Origin: Croceicoccus mobilis
Lineage (GTDB): Bacteria > Pseudomonadota > Alphaproteobacteria > Sphingomonadales > Sphingomonadaceae
Reading direction: 5' to 3'
NCBI RefSeq assembly: GCF_001661965.1
Contig: NZ_LYWZ01000002.1
Span: 186,001 to 250,000 of the forward strand
Length of the DNA stretch: 64,000 nt
Shown: piece by piece, positions 1 through 8,295 of the stretch
How the letters are laid out: each line of letters starts with the position of its first letter
Numbering within the stretch: the stretch's first letter is position 1
The notes under the pieces: generated by a model
Databases searched by the model: none
Told to the model about the DNA's origin: nothing
What the model saw: the letters and a program-made list of their open reading frames with translations, nothing else
Position numbers and translations under genes: made by a program

Positions 1-76
1 ATAATGCTTGCATCGGGTGCACCCGATTGGCCATGACGGGCGGCAGGGGCCAAAAGCTGCAAGGATATCCGCTGCC

Positions 77-556
77 ATGAAATCCGATCCCAAAGTCGTC
101 GAGTACCTCAACAAGGCGCTCACCAACGAACTCACCGCGATCAACCAGTACTGGCTGCATTATCGCGTGCTGCACCATTGGGGCATCGAGAAGCTGGCCG
201 ACAAGGAGCGCGAGGAATCGATCGACGAGATGAAGCACGCCGATATTCTGGCGGAGCGCATTCTCTTCCTCGACGGGCTTCCCAATTTCCAGGCGATGCA
301 CAAGCTGAAGGTCGGCGAAACGGTCGAGGAGATCCTCAAGGCCGATCTCGCGCTGGAGATGGAGGCGATCCCGCTGCTGCGCGATGCGGTCGAATATTCC
401 GAAAGCGTGCGCGACTATGTGAGCCGCGAGATTTTCGAGCGTATCCTTGAGAGCGAGGAGGAGCATGTCGACTTCCTCGAAACCCAGTTCGAGATGATCG
501 AGCGGATGGGCCTGCCCAACTACGTCCAGATCCAGAGCAAGCCCGCCGAGGGCTGA
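77..556 (+). CDS. bfr: Bacterioferritin
   Basis: Iron-storage ferritin of the cytoplasm that oxidises Fe(II) and stores it as a ferric mineral in a 24-mer shell. The 159-residue length is normal for the family. All ferroxidase ligands are visible at their usual positions: Glu18, Glu51, His54, Glu94, Glu127 and His130. Met52, the inter-subunit haem ligand, is also present. I chose the ATG at 77 because it gives the canonical MKSDPKVVEYLN start; an upstream in-frame start would add an unrelated extension. The next gene follows after 2 bp, so the two are probably co-transcribed. Ordinary chromosomal gene. Confidence 0.95.
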   Translation: MKSDPKVVEYLNKALTNELTAINQYWLHYRVLHHWGIEKLADKEREESIDEMKHADILAERILFLDGLPNFQAMHKLKVGETVEEILKADLALEMEAIPLLRDAVEYSESVRDYVSREIFERILESEEEHVDFLETQFEMIERMGLPNYVQIQSKPAEG

Positions 557-558
557 GC

Positions 559-1020
559 GTGGAAGAACACACGCCCACGGACAGTTGGGAAGAAGGCCGC
601 CCCGCCACGCCGACACCGATCGGCGCGGCGCTGAAGGCGGCGCGCGCCAGACGTTTCAAATGGGCGATGCTGACCGCGATCGTGCTGTTGGGCACGACCG
701 TGCTGATCGGCCTGTGGCTTGCCCTGTCCGCACACGCGCCGACCACGATCGAAACCGATGCCGCCAGCGGCGACCTGCTGGTCAGGGGGCCGGAAAGCGA
801 ATTCGTGGGCAGCGTCGCTGGCCGGGTCGATGGCCATGGGGTGCGGATCGAGGGGCTGCCCCCCTATCGCGACATAGCCGGCCGCGGCGATGCGCTGCGC
901 GCGGTCTGTGCGCTGCGGTCGGACCCGACGGCGCAATGGTCGGAAAACAGCGACACGCTGCGCGCCCATCTGAGCGCAGAGGAATTCGACCGGCTTTGCA
1001 GCGAGGCCAGCGCCAGCTGA
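559..1020 (+). CDS. Small membrane protein of unknown function
   Basis: A 153-residue protein that I do not recognise. It starts with GTG two bases after the bacterioferritin stop. Residues about 35-56 form one strongly hydrophobic segment (WAMLTAIVLLGTTVLIGLWL), preceded by Arg/Lys-rich sequence. The N-terminus is therefore predicted to lie in the cytoplasm and the roughly 95-residue C-terminal part in the periplasm. The C-terminal part contains two cysteines (in AVCAL and LCSEA) that could form a disulfide. It ends 4 bp before the end of the convergent gene der. A role in iron metabolism from co-location with bacterioferritin is only a guess. Confidence 0.6.
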   Translation: MEEHTPTDSWEEGRPATPTPIGAALKAARARRFKWAMLTAIVLLGTTVLIGLWLALSAHAPTTIETDAASGDLLVRGPESEFVGSVAGRVDGHGVRIEGLPPYRDIAGRGDALRAVCALRSDPTAQWSENSDTLRAHLSAEEFDRLCSEASAS

Positions 1021-1024
1021 CGCC

Positions 1025-2401
1025 TCAGTCCTTCGCGTAGGGGTTTTTCGCGCTGCGCAGATTGAGGCGCACCGGCACCGCCCCGAATCCCAGGTCGCGG
1101 CGAATGCCGTTCACCAGATAGCGGCGATAGCTTTCAGGCAATTGGTCAAGCCGCGAACCGAAGATAACGAAGCGCGGCGGGCGCGCGCCGATCTGGGTGA
1201 TATAACGCATCTTGATCCGCTTGCCGCCCGGTGCTGGCGGCGGATTGGCGGCCAGCGCATCGTCGAACCAGCGGTTGAGGCCAGAGGTCGGCACGCGGCG
1301 ATTCCACTGTTCGCGAATGTCGTGCGCAGCCTGCAGCAGCTGGTCCGTGCCCTTCCCCGTCTTCGCCGACACGGCGACTAAGGGCACGCCGCGCACCTGC
1401 GCCAGACCTTCATCCAGCGCGGCGCGGATGCCGTTGAACAGGGCAGAGGGCTCCGCCGCAACGTCCCATTTGTTGATGGCGACGATCAGGGCGCGGCCTT
1501 CCTCCACCGCATGGGCCGCGATCTTCAGGTCCTGATGTTCAAGACCCAGCGTCGCATCCAGCAGCAGCACGACGACTTCGGCGAAATCGACTGCGTGGCG
1601 CGCGTCGGCGACGGCCATGCGCTCCAGCTTGTCGACCACGCGGGCGCGCTTGCGCATGCCGGCGGTGTCGATCAGCTTCACATCGCGCATCACGCCATCG
1701 CGCGGATCGGTCCAATGCCAGTCGATGGTGATCGAATCGCGGGTGATGCCCGCTTCCGGTCCGGTCAGCAGGCGGTCTTCCTGCAGCAGCCGGTTGATCA
1801 GCGTCGACTTGCCCGCATTCGGGCGGCCGACGATCGCCAGCTTCAACGGGCCAAGCGGCTTTTCCTCGCCGTCGTCCTCTTCGGGAAAAGCCTCTTCAGG
1901 CTGCAGCGGATCAAGGATTGGCAGAATAGCCTCGAACAGGTCGGCAACGCCTTCGCCATGTTCGGCAGAGAGTGCGACCGGATCGCCAAAACCCAGCGCG
2001 AAGCTTTCATATAGCCCCGCATCGCCTGCCTTGCCCTCGGCCTTGTTGGCAACGAGCACCACCGGCACGCTCTGTTCGCGCAGCCAGCGGGCGATCTCTT
2101 CGTCGAGCGGCGTGACGCCTGCACGCGAATCGATCACGAACAACGCCATCGCCGCGCCCACCAGTGCCGCCTCGGTCTGCTTGCGCATGCGGCCCGGAAG
2201 CGTTTCGGCCTCGTCGTCTTCCCAACCCGCCGTATCGACGATCTGGAATTTCAGGCCCAGCAGTTCGGCTTCGCCGAAACGGCGGTCGCGCGTGACCCCC
2301 GGCTGGTCATCTACCAGGGCGAGTTTCTTGCCGACGAGCCTGTTCCACAGGGTCGACTTGCCCACATTGGGGCGTCCGATGATGACGACTTCGGGTAGCA
2401 T
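1025..2401 (-). CDS. der: Ribosome-assembly GTPase Der (EngA)
   Basis: Essential tandem-GTPase that acts in maturation of the 50S ribosomal subunit. Two G domains are visible. The first has the P-loop GRPNVGKS near residue 8, DTAGW and NKAE; the second has GRPNAGKS near residue 190, DTAGM and NKWD. They are joined by an acidic linker and followed by the KH-like C-terminal domain. The length of 458 residues is typical. It lies downstream of the DUF3297 gene on the same strand, with a 64-bp gap that contains two small hairpins. Chromosomal housekeeping gene. Confidence 0.97.
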   Translation of the reverse strand: MLPEVVIIGRPNVGKSTLWNRLVGKKLALVDDQPGVTRDRRFGEAELLGLKFQIVDTAGWEDDEAETLPGRMRKQTEAALVGAAMALFVIDSRAGVTPLDEEIARWLREQSVPVVLVANKAEGKAGDAGLYESFALGFGDPVALSAEHGEGVADLFEAILPILDPLQPEEAFPEEDDGEEKPLGPLKLAIVGRPNAGKSTLINRLLQEDRLLTGPEAGITRDSITIDWHWTDPRDGVMRDVKLIDTAGMRKRARVVDKLERMAVADARHAVDFAEVVVLLLDATLGLEHQDLKIAAHAVEEGRALIVAINKWDVAAEPSALFNGIRAALDEGLAQVRGVPLVAVSAKTGKGTDQLLQAAHDIREQWNRRVPTSGLNRWFDDALAANPPPAPGGKRIKMRYITQIGARPPRFVIFGSRLDQLPESYRRYLVNGIRRDLGFGAVPVRLNLRSAKNPYAKD

Positions 2402-2410
2402 GGAGCCTCA

Positions 2411-2449
2411 GGTGGCGTTCAACGCGCCACCTTGCAAGCTAAATGCAAG
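2411..2449 (-). other. Two tandem hairpins in the der leader
   Basis: Positions 2411-2417 pair with 2425-2431 (7 bp, GGTGGCG/CGCCACC). Positions 2431-2436 pair with 2444-2449 (CTTGCA/TGCAAG). They lie between the DUF3297 stop and the der start. No T-run follows on either strand, so this may be an attenuating leader structure rather than a strong terminator. Confidence 0.35.
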
Positions 2450-2465
2450 AACGGCGCAAGAAAGC

Positions 2466-2789
2466 TTAGCCAGCCTTGTTGACCGGCGGGTTGTCGCCAA
2501 GGTCTTCGAACCAGGCCTCGACCGGGCCTGACAGCTTGATCGTCAGCGGGCGGCCCTTGCGGTCCATGGTCTTGCCGGCCTGCACGCGCACCCAGCCTTC
2601 GGGGATGTTGTATTCCTCGATATTGGTGCGCACCGCGCCCTTGAACCGGATACCGACGCCGCGGCGCAGCGTGTCTGCATCGAAATGCTCGCTGCGCGGA
2701 TCGATCGCCAGGTGATCGGGCGGCACGTCGCTGCCACCGGTCGCCGGAGTTTCGGGGCTTTCAGGCGTGTTGTTGCTGTCTTCGGTCAT
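2466..2789 (-). CDS. DUF3297 family protein
   Basis: A 107-residue protein matching the small DUF3297 family of alphaproteobacteria, whose function is unknown. The conserved core runs from about residue 25 (PPDHLAIDPRSEHFD) to the C-terminus and includes RGVGIRFKG and the terminal WFEDLGDNPPVNKAG. The first 24 residues are low-complexity and acidic (Thr, Pro, Glu, Asn). It sits directly upstream of der on the same strand. Some databases label this family as glutathione peroxidase, but no catalytic Cys or Sec motif is present. Confidence 0.8.
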   Translation of the reverse strand: MTEDSNNTPESPETPATGGSDVPPDHLAIDPRSEHFDADTLRRGVGIRFKGAVRTNIEEYNIPEGWVRVQAGKTMDRKGRPLTIKLSGPVEAWFEDLGDNPPVNKAG

Positions 2790-2896
2790 AGGTTCGGGCC
2801 TCTAGCGCCAACGCAGTGCTTGTCAACGGCTTCGCGCTCTGGCAAAGGCGCGCCTCTGCCGGGGCGAGTGATTCATTTCACCCCTGACCAACCGGC

Positions 2897-2971
2897 GGGC
2901 GCGTAGCTCAGTGGTAGAGCACACCCTTCACACGGGTGGGGTCGCAAGTTCAATCCTTGCCGCGCCCACCA
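2897..2971 (+). tRNA. tRNA-Val(CAC)
   Basis: The acceptor stem GGGCGCG (2897-2903) pairs with CGCGCCC, and the CCA end is encoded. The anticodon stem CACCC/GGGTG (2922-2926/2934-2938) encloses the loop TTCACAC, with anticodon CAC at 2929-2931. The D-arm (GCTCAGTGGTAGAGC) and T-loop (TTCAATC) are canonical. Everything after it is accessory DNA, so its 3' end is a candidate island attachment site. No second copy of the 3' end was seen in the window. Confidence 0.95.
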
Positions 2972-3088
2972 TCTTTTCAATAACTTAGGGCGCGCTCTTG
3001 ACCGCCCCATGAAACAAGCATGAAAGGTTGGCTTGTCTATACTACTAACAGATCACGATATTAGCCGACTCATACCAACCTGCATTGA

Positions 3089-4152
3089 TCACGACCCACG
3101 CGCCCATTTGCGGCGTCCGATGGTCATGATGCGCCATGGTTGATCGACGAGCTTGTTCCACGCCTCGCAGCAGTGGTCGACGATGTTGTCGTGGGATGTG
3201 AAGACGCGGTTCGATAGCCAGTTATCGCGCATGAACTGCCAGATATTTTCGACCGGGTTCAGCTCGGGACATTTGGCTGGCAGCGCGATGATGCTGATGT
3301 TGTCGGGCACGAAGAGCTTGCCGGTCGTGTGCCAACCGGCCTGATCCATCAGCACGGCCGCATGAGCCCCGGGGGCGACCATGAGCGATATTTCGGTCAG
3401 ATGCAGCGCCATGGTTTCGGTATTGCAAAAGGGCAGCACCAGCCCTGCGCCCTTGCCCTGTTGCGGGCAGATCGCGCCAAAGATATAGGCTGATTTCGTC
3501 CGCTGATCCTTTGGGGCCGATGGCCGCGTCCCGCGCCTGGCCCAGCGGCGCGTGATCTTGTTCTTCTGGCCAATACGGGCTTCGTCCTGGAACCATATCT
3601 CTATGGGCGTGCCTCTCGGGAGGGCTGTTCTGACCTTTGCCAGCTCGGCGGCAAAGCCCCCTTTTTGAAGGCTTCCATGGCAAGTTCGTTCTGGGCATGA
3701 TGGCGCGGTCGCGCCGTCAGCTTGACGTAGCCCAGCTTCCTCAACGCGCGCCCCACGGTCGTTTCATCGAGCGACACTGCAAATTCCTCATGCAGCCACT
3801 GGACCAGATCGATCAGCCGCCAGCGGACAACGCCATGGATCGCCGGGATCGGACCGCGCTCGACCGCCTCGACGAGCGCCCGCTGCTGAGCATCGTTGAG
3901 CCGCGACGGTTTGCCCGGTGCCTTGCCGTCAAGTAGACCATCGGGGCCTTGGGCGTTAAACCGGACCCCCCAGTCACGCACGATCTGCAAACCCACCCCA
4001 CCGATCCGCGCCGCTGAAGCCCGGCTACCGCCGTCGTAAATCTCGGCCAACGCCAAAAGCCGACGGGTCTGTTTCGCGCACTTCGACCCGCGCGCCAATC
4101 GCCTCAAGGCTGCTCCTTCAAAATCATCCCGCAAGCCGATCGCTGATCCCAT
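3089..4152 (-). CDS. IS630-family transposase, expressed through a -1 frameshift
   Basis: The N-terminal part (4152 to about 3660) is a helix-turn-helix/winged-helix DNA-binding region with IS630 features such as LARGSKCAKQTRRLLALAEI and TTVGRALRKLGY. The C-terminal part (about 3660 to 3089) lies in the -1 frame. It holds the DDE catalytic core: Asp in WFQDEARIGQ, Asp in LMDQAGWH and Glu in ELNPVENIWQFM. The frames join at AAAAAGGGGG on the minus strand. Sense-frame reading alone ends after about 22 unrelated residues (stop at 3601). I infer a fusion protein of about 350 residues, the size of other IS630 transposases. Confidence 0.8.
3658..3664 (-). promoter_or_regulatory. Slippery heptamer for -1 ribosomal frameshifting
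   Basis: On the minus strand the zero-frame codons are TTC AAA AAG GGG GCT. The heptamer A AAG GGG fits the X XXY YYZ rule. A -1 slip moves the ribosome exactly into the frame that encodes the DDE domain. A simple base-count error in the homopolymer would look the same, so this is inferred. Confidence 0.6.
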
Positions 4153-4244
4153 GGTCACGCCCTCCATATCCAGGGCACCATAGATTCAGACTTTCACCAG
4201 TTTGGGAATCCCCCACGTGAGTCAGCCTCACCGCAGGTTGGTAT

Positions 4245-4389
4245 AAGCGCTAGGAGCGCCGACGAGTTGCCGGAGTGTTCTGATCATTGGTCCCGTTGGA
4301 TAGCATCACTGCGTGGTCCTCGCCAATATTAGTGCCGCCGTAAATCAGACAGCGGAGACCGGGTCCCTTAAGGACTCACCGCGCGCCAT
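4245..4389. other. Short stretch without a recognisable gene
   Basis: 145 bp between the right end of IS630 and the IS3-derived remnant. No open reading frame, RNA or repeat that I can name. It may be the original island DNA downstream of tRNA-Val, cut up by insertions. Confidence 0.4.
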
Positions 4390-4571
4390 TGGCCTGCCCC
4401 ATCAGGGTGGTCCACCGGATAAGTTAGAGTTCCGGCGAACGTGGTCGTCCTGGTGGACTGACCGGAGCGCAGCGTAGGTCAGGCCGGCAGGACGAGGCAA
4501 GATCGTTTCTGGGGCTGGCGGCTGGTAGCCGAGCGAACTGTGCGGACGCAGCGTGTTGTAATGCTGTCGCC
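4390..4571 (-). mobile_element. Right end of an IS3-family element (182-bp copy)
   Basis: This stretch is identical, base for base, to 42811-42992. That region is the right end of the IS3 element at 42811-45748, called IS3-II here. It contains the terminal repeat starting TGGCCTGCCCC and the last codons of orfB ([16 protein letters not shown]...). The rest of IS3-II is missing at this locus. Sequence identity stops at 4571, inside the octamer CTGTCGCC that it shares with the adjoining IS fragment. Confidence 0.85.
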
Positions 4572-4635
4572 CGTCGAGTTCGAGCGACAGCAGATTTTGA
4601 AAGCGGAAGGCGTCCAGAAATCTAGGGGCTACTCA
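4563..4635 (+). mobile_element. Right end of a second IS3-family element (IS3-I type)
   Basis: On the plus strand the codons LSPVEFERQQILKAEGVQ are those of an IS3 orfB C-terminus. The last 29 bases, read inward, are TGAGTAGCCCCTAGATTTCT followed by GGACGCCTT. This matches the left end of the element starting at 41204, so it is that element's partner inverted repeat. The element ends at 4635 with CA, as expected for IS3. Only this end is present here. Confidence 0.7.
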
Positions 4636-4743
4636 CAGACCATCGCATCGGCAACCGCATGGCTCTTCATCGCCTCAATACAGCTCTTCACCCGCCGCAT
4701 CGCAAGACTATGAAATTAAACCGGATAATTTTGAATCAGACTC

Positions 4744-5859
4744 TTAGAGACTGGGATCAATGAGGAACTTCTCGCCTGTTGCGCGTCTTCCCGCCTCATT
4801 GAGTGTTGCTGGATCGCAAGCATCGGCGAGAGATATGGTTCTGCTGTAATTTACCGCGAAAGTCGTCTTGATCCCGGCTGCGATCTTGTCCTTCAGGCGG
4901 TCGACGCCTTCGGTGCCGATCCGGTCCATGAAATGATAGACGAGATAGCCACCTATCTCCCAGGCCAGCCCATAATTTTTCAGCAACATCAGCGGGCTGG
5001 GATCGAGAGTGCCGTAGATCATCACTTTCTTCCGCACGGCAGAACCGTAGTGGTGATACCCGCCTTGCGGTGCGTTTGCCCGCTCCATGAGCGCCAGTAT
5101 GCGGCTTGCCAGATCGCCGCCGCCGGTTGCATCGAAAGCTAGGGTCGCGCCCGTTTGCTGCAACGCCCGCAGCAGGCCGTCCTCGAAACCGGGATCGCTT
5201 GTGTCGCAGACATGTTCTGCACCAATCGAACGCAGCAAGTCGACCTGCTCGGACCTGCGCACGATATTGACGAGCGGAATCTTGCTCTCATCGCACAAGC
5301 GGCACAGGATTTGCCCGACGGTCGAAGATGCCGCAGTATGAACCAGGCCGGAAAAGCCCTCAATCCGCATCGTTTCAATCATCCCGAGAGCGGTCAGCGG
5401 GTTGATATGGGCCGCGGCCGCTTCCGACGGCACGACACCATCGGGCATGACAAGAGCGTCGGCCGCGCGGACAATGCGGTAGCGCGCGTACATTCCGCCA
5501 CCCATGATCGCGACGACCCGACCGATAAGCGCCTGTGCCGCATGATCGGAACCTGCAGCGACGACTTCACCGGCCCCTTCCATTCCCACGGCCATCGGCA
5601 AGTCCCGGCGAGCAGACTGCGCCTGAGCGGCTCCTTCGGAACATTGGAGCTTCGTTATTGACCTGTCGCCGCACACGACCGTCTTTGCCGTAGCCACGTC
5701 GGCGCGTGCAAACATCAGGCTCATGTCCGCAGGATGGAAAGGCGTAGCGAGCAGCTTTACGACAATCTCGTCCCGTGCCGGTTCGGCAAGTTCCTGTTCC
5801 ACCAGACGAAGTTCAACCTCACCCGTTTTCCGGAGTGTGGATTGTAGCTCGATATTCAT
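4744..5859 (-). CDS. Medium-chain dehydrogenase/reductase (zinc-type alcohol dehydrogenase or enoyl reductase-like)
   Basis: A 371-residue NAD(P)H-dependent oxidoreductase of the MDR superfamily. The N-terminal GroES-like domain contains EIVVKLLATPFHPADMSLM and GMEGAGEVVAAGSD. The cofactor domain has a hydrophobic strand near TAASSTVGQILCRLC and later AFDATGGG. The catalytic-zinc Cys and His of true alcohol dehydrogenases are not evident, which favours a quinone-oxidoreductase or enoyl-thioester-reductase type. The start MNIELQ at 5859 was preferred over upstream codons, which encode unrelated sequence. It is the last gene in line with the amidohydrolase and CoA-transferase genes (138-bp gap). 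Substrate unknown. Confidence 0.7.
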   Translation of the reverse strand: MNIELQSTLRKTGEVELRLVEQELAEPARDEIVVKLLATPFHPADMSLMFARADVATAKTVVCGDRSITKLQCSEGAAQAQSARRDLPMAVGMEGAGEVVAAGSDHAAQALIGRVVAIMGGGMYARYRIVRAADALVMPDGVVPSEAAAAHINPLTALGMIETMRIEGFSGLVHTAASSTVGQILCRLCDESKIPLVNIVRRSEQVDLLRSIGAEHVCDTSDPGFEDGLLRALQQTGATLAFDATGGGDLASRILALMERANAPQGGYHHYGSAVRKKVMIYGTLDPSPLMLLKNYGLAWEIGGYLVYHFMDRIGTEGVDRLKDKIAAGIKTTFAVNYSRTISLADACDPATLNEAGRRATGEKFLIDPSL

Positions 5860-5997
5860 TCGGCTCTGGTTCAAGACTTGTCTCCATGATGTTGTAAGGG
5901 GCGCGAACACGCCGGAAATTTCGGTAGGCGGCAGTCGCCAATCTCCGCGAATTGGCAAAACTCACGCGCATAGTGAGCATGAGCGGATCTCGGATAG

Positions 5998-7464
5998 TCA
6001 GCTTGCCGGACCGATCGTCGGCGTTGTCAGACCTACTCCCCAATGCGGCGACCAGGCCTGCCGAACGACATCTTCGGATATCTTGCTGTAACCGTGCATG
6101 ATCCGGTCCCGCGATTTTTCGAGGTTCCCGCGTACAGCCTTCCAGTCCACGCCCGTCAGGCGGCCATGACGCTTGCGGGCAACGCCATCGATCCAGACAG
6201 AATTGATGTCGGCCACATCGGCATAGAAGACGAGCGCCGCGACCGGGTCTGCCACCGGACTCATGTTCACGCTCTTCGTGTCGGGCAGGATGATGTCGGC
6301 TTTCTTGCCTGGCGTCAGGCTGCCAGTATAGCCGTCCAAGCCCATTGCACGCGCGCCACCCAGGGTCGCGAATTCCAGCATGTTTCGCGCAGCATACCGC
6401 GAAGCAACGGGCAGACCGGCATTGGCCGTTTCGTAGTGACGAAAACGCATGGTTTGCAGCATCAGCCGCATTTGCGCGGACATGTCGCCTGCAAAATTGG
6501 AAGCAATGTCAATGCCGAGAGACGGCATCATGCCGCACGCCGCCGCGCGTTCGAGCACCGGATAGCCCATGCCCATCTGTAACTCGGTTTCCGGCGTGGT
6601 AGACAGCGCACCGCCAAAATCACGGACAAGAGCGAGATCGCCGTCCGTCAGAAACGAGCCGTGAACAAGCAGTAGATCATCGTTCATGAGGCCTTGCTGA
6701 TGCAGGGTCGGGACAACCCGGAAATTCTCATTCACACCGAACCCCACATGCATGCTGATCCAGGCGGGCTCCAATGTCCTCGACCAGCGGACCTCGTCGA
6801 TCATGGATTGCGGGTCCGTGGCGACAGTAAATTCGCTACTGGCTATGCCGAACTGCAACCGGCCATCATTCGACGGGAAGAACTTTTCCCGGATGCGTTG
6901 CGCATTGCACTTCTGAAAATCTTCGAGTGGACCTGCGACGTCTCCGGCGATTATTTGTTCGGTAAGCGCATCCCCCGGTACATATTTCGGGTTGCGATAG
7001 ACGCCGTAACAGAGGATTCCGCGAATGCCGGAATCTTCCATCCCCTGAACCAGCCCGTCCGAATGCGCTTCGCTGATCTGGAGATGACTGTGATCGGCAA
7101 GGCAGGTGATGCCCGCGTTGATCGCCTCCAGCGAACCTGCATAATTGCCAAGATACGCGTCTTCGGCATTGTAACAGACTGAATACATCGATCGCATCAG
7201 ACAGACGTAATCGAACAGGCTCCAGTCGATGGCGACCCCTTTGAGTTGGGTCTGCCAGGTATGGCGGTGCGTATCGACAAAGCCAGAGCTGGCAATCATG
7301 CCGGAAGCATCGACTATTTCCGCGTCATCCGCAGAGATCGATGGGGCGATTTCGGCAATGCGATCATCGACGATCAGAATGTCACCGCAAGGCAAGTCGC
7401 CAATATCGGGATCGATGCTTAACATCGCGGCTCCGCGGATAAGCGTTCTGCATTGCCGAACCAT
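5998..7464 (-). CDS. Amidohydrolase-superfamily deaminase/hydrolase (TrzA/AtzA-like)
   Basis: A 488-residue metal-dependent hydrolase of the cytosine-deaminase/chlorohydrolase branch. It has the metal-binding GFVDTHRHTWQTQLKG (HxH) near residue 70, ADHSH, the His of SMHVGFG, and Asp in SLGIDIASNF. The C-terminal GSLTPGKKADIILPD is the usual beta-sandwich return. This branch deaminates or dehalogenates heterocycles such as s-triazines, pterins and nucleobases; the substrate here is unknown. The start MVRQCRTLIRG at 7464 follows an AGAAGGGAT ribosome site; codons further upstream encode unrelated sequence. It lies 195 bp downstream of the CoA-transferase gene on the same strand. Confidence 0.8.
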   Translation of the reverse strand: MVRQCRTLIRGAAMLSIDPDIGDLPCGDILIVDDRIAEIAPSISADDAEIVDASGMIASSGFVDTHRHTWQTQLKGVAIDWSLFDYVCLMRSMYSVCYNAEDAYLGNYAGSLEAINAGITCLADHSHLQISEAHSDGLVQGMEDSGIRGILCYGVYRNPKYVPGDALTEQIIAGDVAGPLEDFQKCNAQRIREKFFPSNDGRLQFGIASSEFTVATDPQSMIDEVRWSRTLEPAWISMHVGFGVNENFRVVPTLHQQGLMNDDLLLVHGSFLTDGDLALVRDFGGALSTTPETELQMGMGYPVLERAAACGMMPSLGIDIASNFAGDMSAQMRLMLQTMRFRHYETANAGLPVASRYAARNMLEFATLGGARAMGLDGYTGSLTPGKKADIILPDTKSVNMSPVADPVAALVFYADVADINSVWIDGVARKRHGRLTGVDWKAVRGNLEKSRDRIMHGYSKISEDVVRQAWSPHWGVGLTTPTIGPAS

Positions 7465-7659
7465 ATCCCTTCTCTTTCCCGTATCTGCGCCGACTGCAAA
7501 GGACGAAATTCCTCCGCGCGTGCGACTGACTTTGAATTGAAAAGCCAACGACAGGAAAAGGGCGCAGTGTGAATGTACCGATGTTGCTCCGCCCGGCGAG
7601 GTCCTGAGTGTTGGGCGCGTAAGAGTGCGTAATTTCGTATCAGGCATCACCGGCCTGCT

Positions 7660-8295
7660 CTACGCTTCGAAAAATGCCCGGGTGTTGGTTTTGACGTGAT
7701 CGAGAGTGACGTTTGGCGCGAGTTCGATCAGTTGGAACGGAGATTGACGGTCTTCGCGGGCGAATACGCAAAGGTCCGTGACGATCATGTCGACGCAGTT
7801 GACGCCGGTCAGCGGCAGTGCGCATTCGCGTACGAACTTGGGCGTGCCGTCCTTCGAAACATGCTCCATGGTGACGATTACGCGGCGCACGCCGGCGACC
7901 AGATCCATCGCACCCCCCATGCCCTTGATGGACTTTCCGGGGATCATCCAGTTGGCGATATCCCCGCCTTCGGAAACCTCCATGGCACCCAGGATAGTTA
8001 TATCCAGATGGCCTCCACGCACCATTGCAAAGCTGCTCGCCGACCCGAAGTATGCGCTGTTCGCCGTTTCGGTAATTGTCTGCTTGCCAGCATTGATGAG
8101 ATCGGCATCGACCTCGTGCTCAAGCGGGAACGGCCCCATGCCGAGCAGTCCGTTTTCGCTGTGAAACGTAACGTCCTGATCCGGCCCGATGTGATCGACA
8201 ACGAGTGTCGGTATACCGATGCCGAGGTTGACGTAATAGCCGTCACCGATTTCCTGCGCGGCACGGGCCGCGATCTGGTCCCTGCTCCAGCCCAT
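7660..8295 (-). CDS. 3-oxoacid CoA-transferase, subunit B
   Basis: Beta subunit of a family I CoA-transferase (ScoB/PcaJ/AtoA type), 211 residues. It carries the signature ENGLLGMGP, in which Glu47 is the catalytic residue that forms the glutamyl-CoA thioester. Other family motifs are VNLGIGIPTLV and MKxMGGAMDLVAG-like IKGMGGAMDLVAG. Its start overlaps the stop of subunit A (ATGA), so the two are translationally coupled. With the thiolase upstream it could activate and cleave a beta-ketoacid. A decayed second copy of this gene lies at 28248-28466. Confidence 0.9.
   Translation of the reverse strand: MGWSRDQIAARAAQEIGDGYYVNLGIGIPTLVVDHIGPDQDVTFHSENGLLGMGPFPLEHEVDADLINAGKQTITETANSAYFGSASSFAMVRGGHLDITILGAMEVSEGGDIANWMIPGKSIKGMGGAMDLVAGVRRVIVTMEHVSKDGTPKFVRECALPLTGVNCVDMIVTDLCVFAREDRQSPFQLIELAPNVTLDHVKTNTRAFFEA

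Larger units (their letters stand above)
3075..4241 (-). mobile_element. IS630-family insertion sequence, apparently complete
   Basis: The element is 1167 bp with terminal inverted repeats: CCAACCTGC at 3075-3083 and GCAGGTTGG at 4233-4241, with a few further matching bases inward. It is flanked on both sides by TA (3073-3074 and 4242-4243), the target dinucleotide that IS630 elements duplicate. It encodes one transposase in two overlapping frames. It sits about 100 bp downstream of tRNA-Val and may have displaced whatever lay next to the attachment site. Confidence 0.85.

Noticed and set aside
3601-4167. Treating the IS630 frames as a pseudogene
   Set aside because: The frame change falls on a valid slippery heptamer and the element ends and TA flanks are intact, so programmed frameshifting is the better reading, although unproven.
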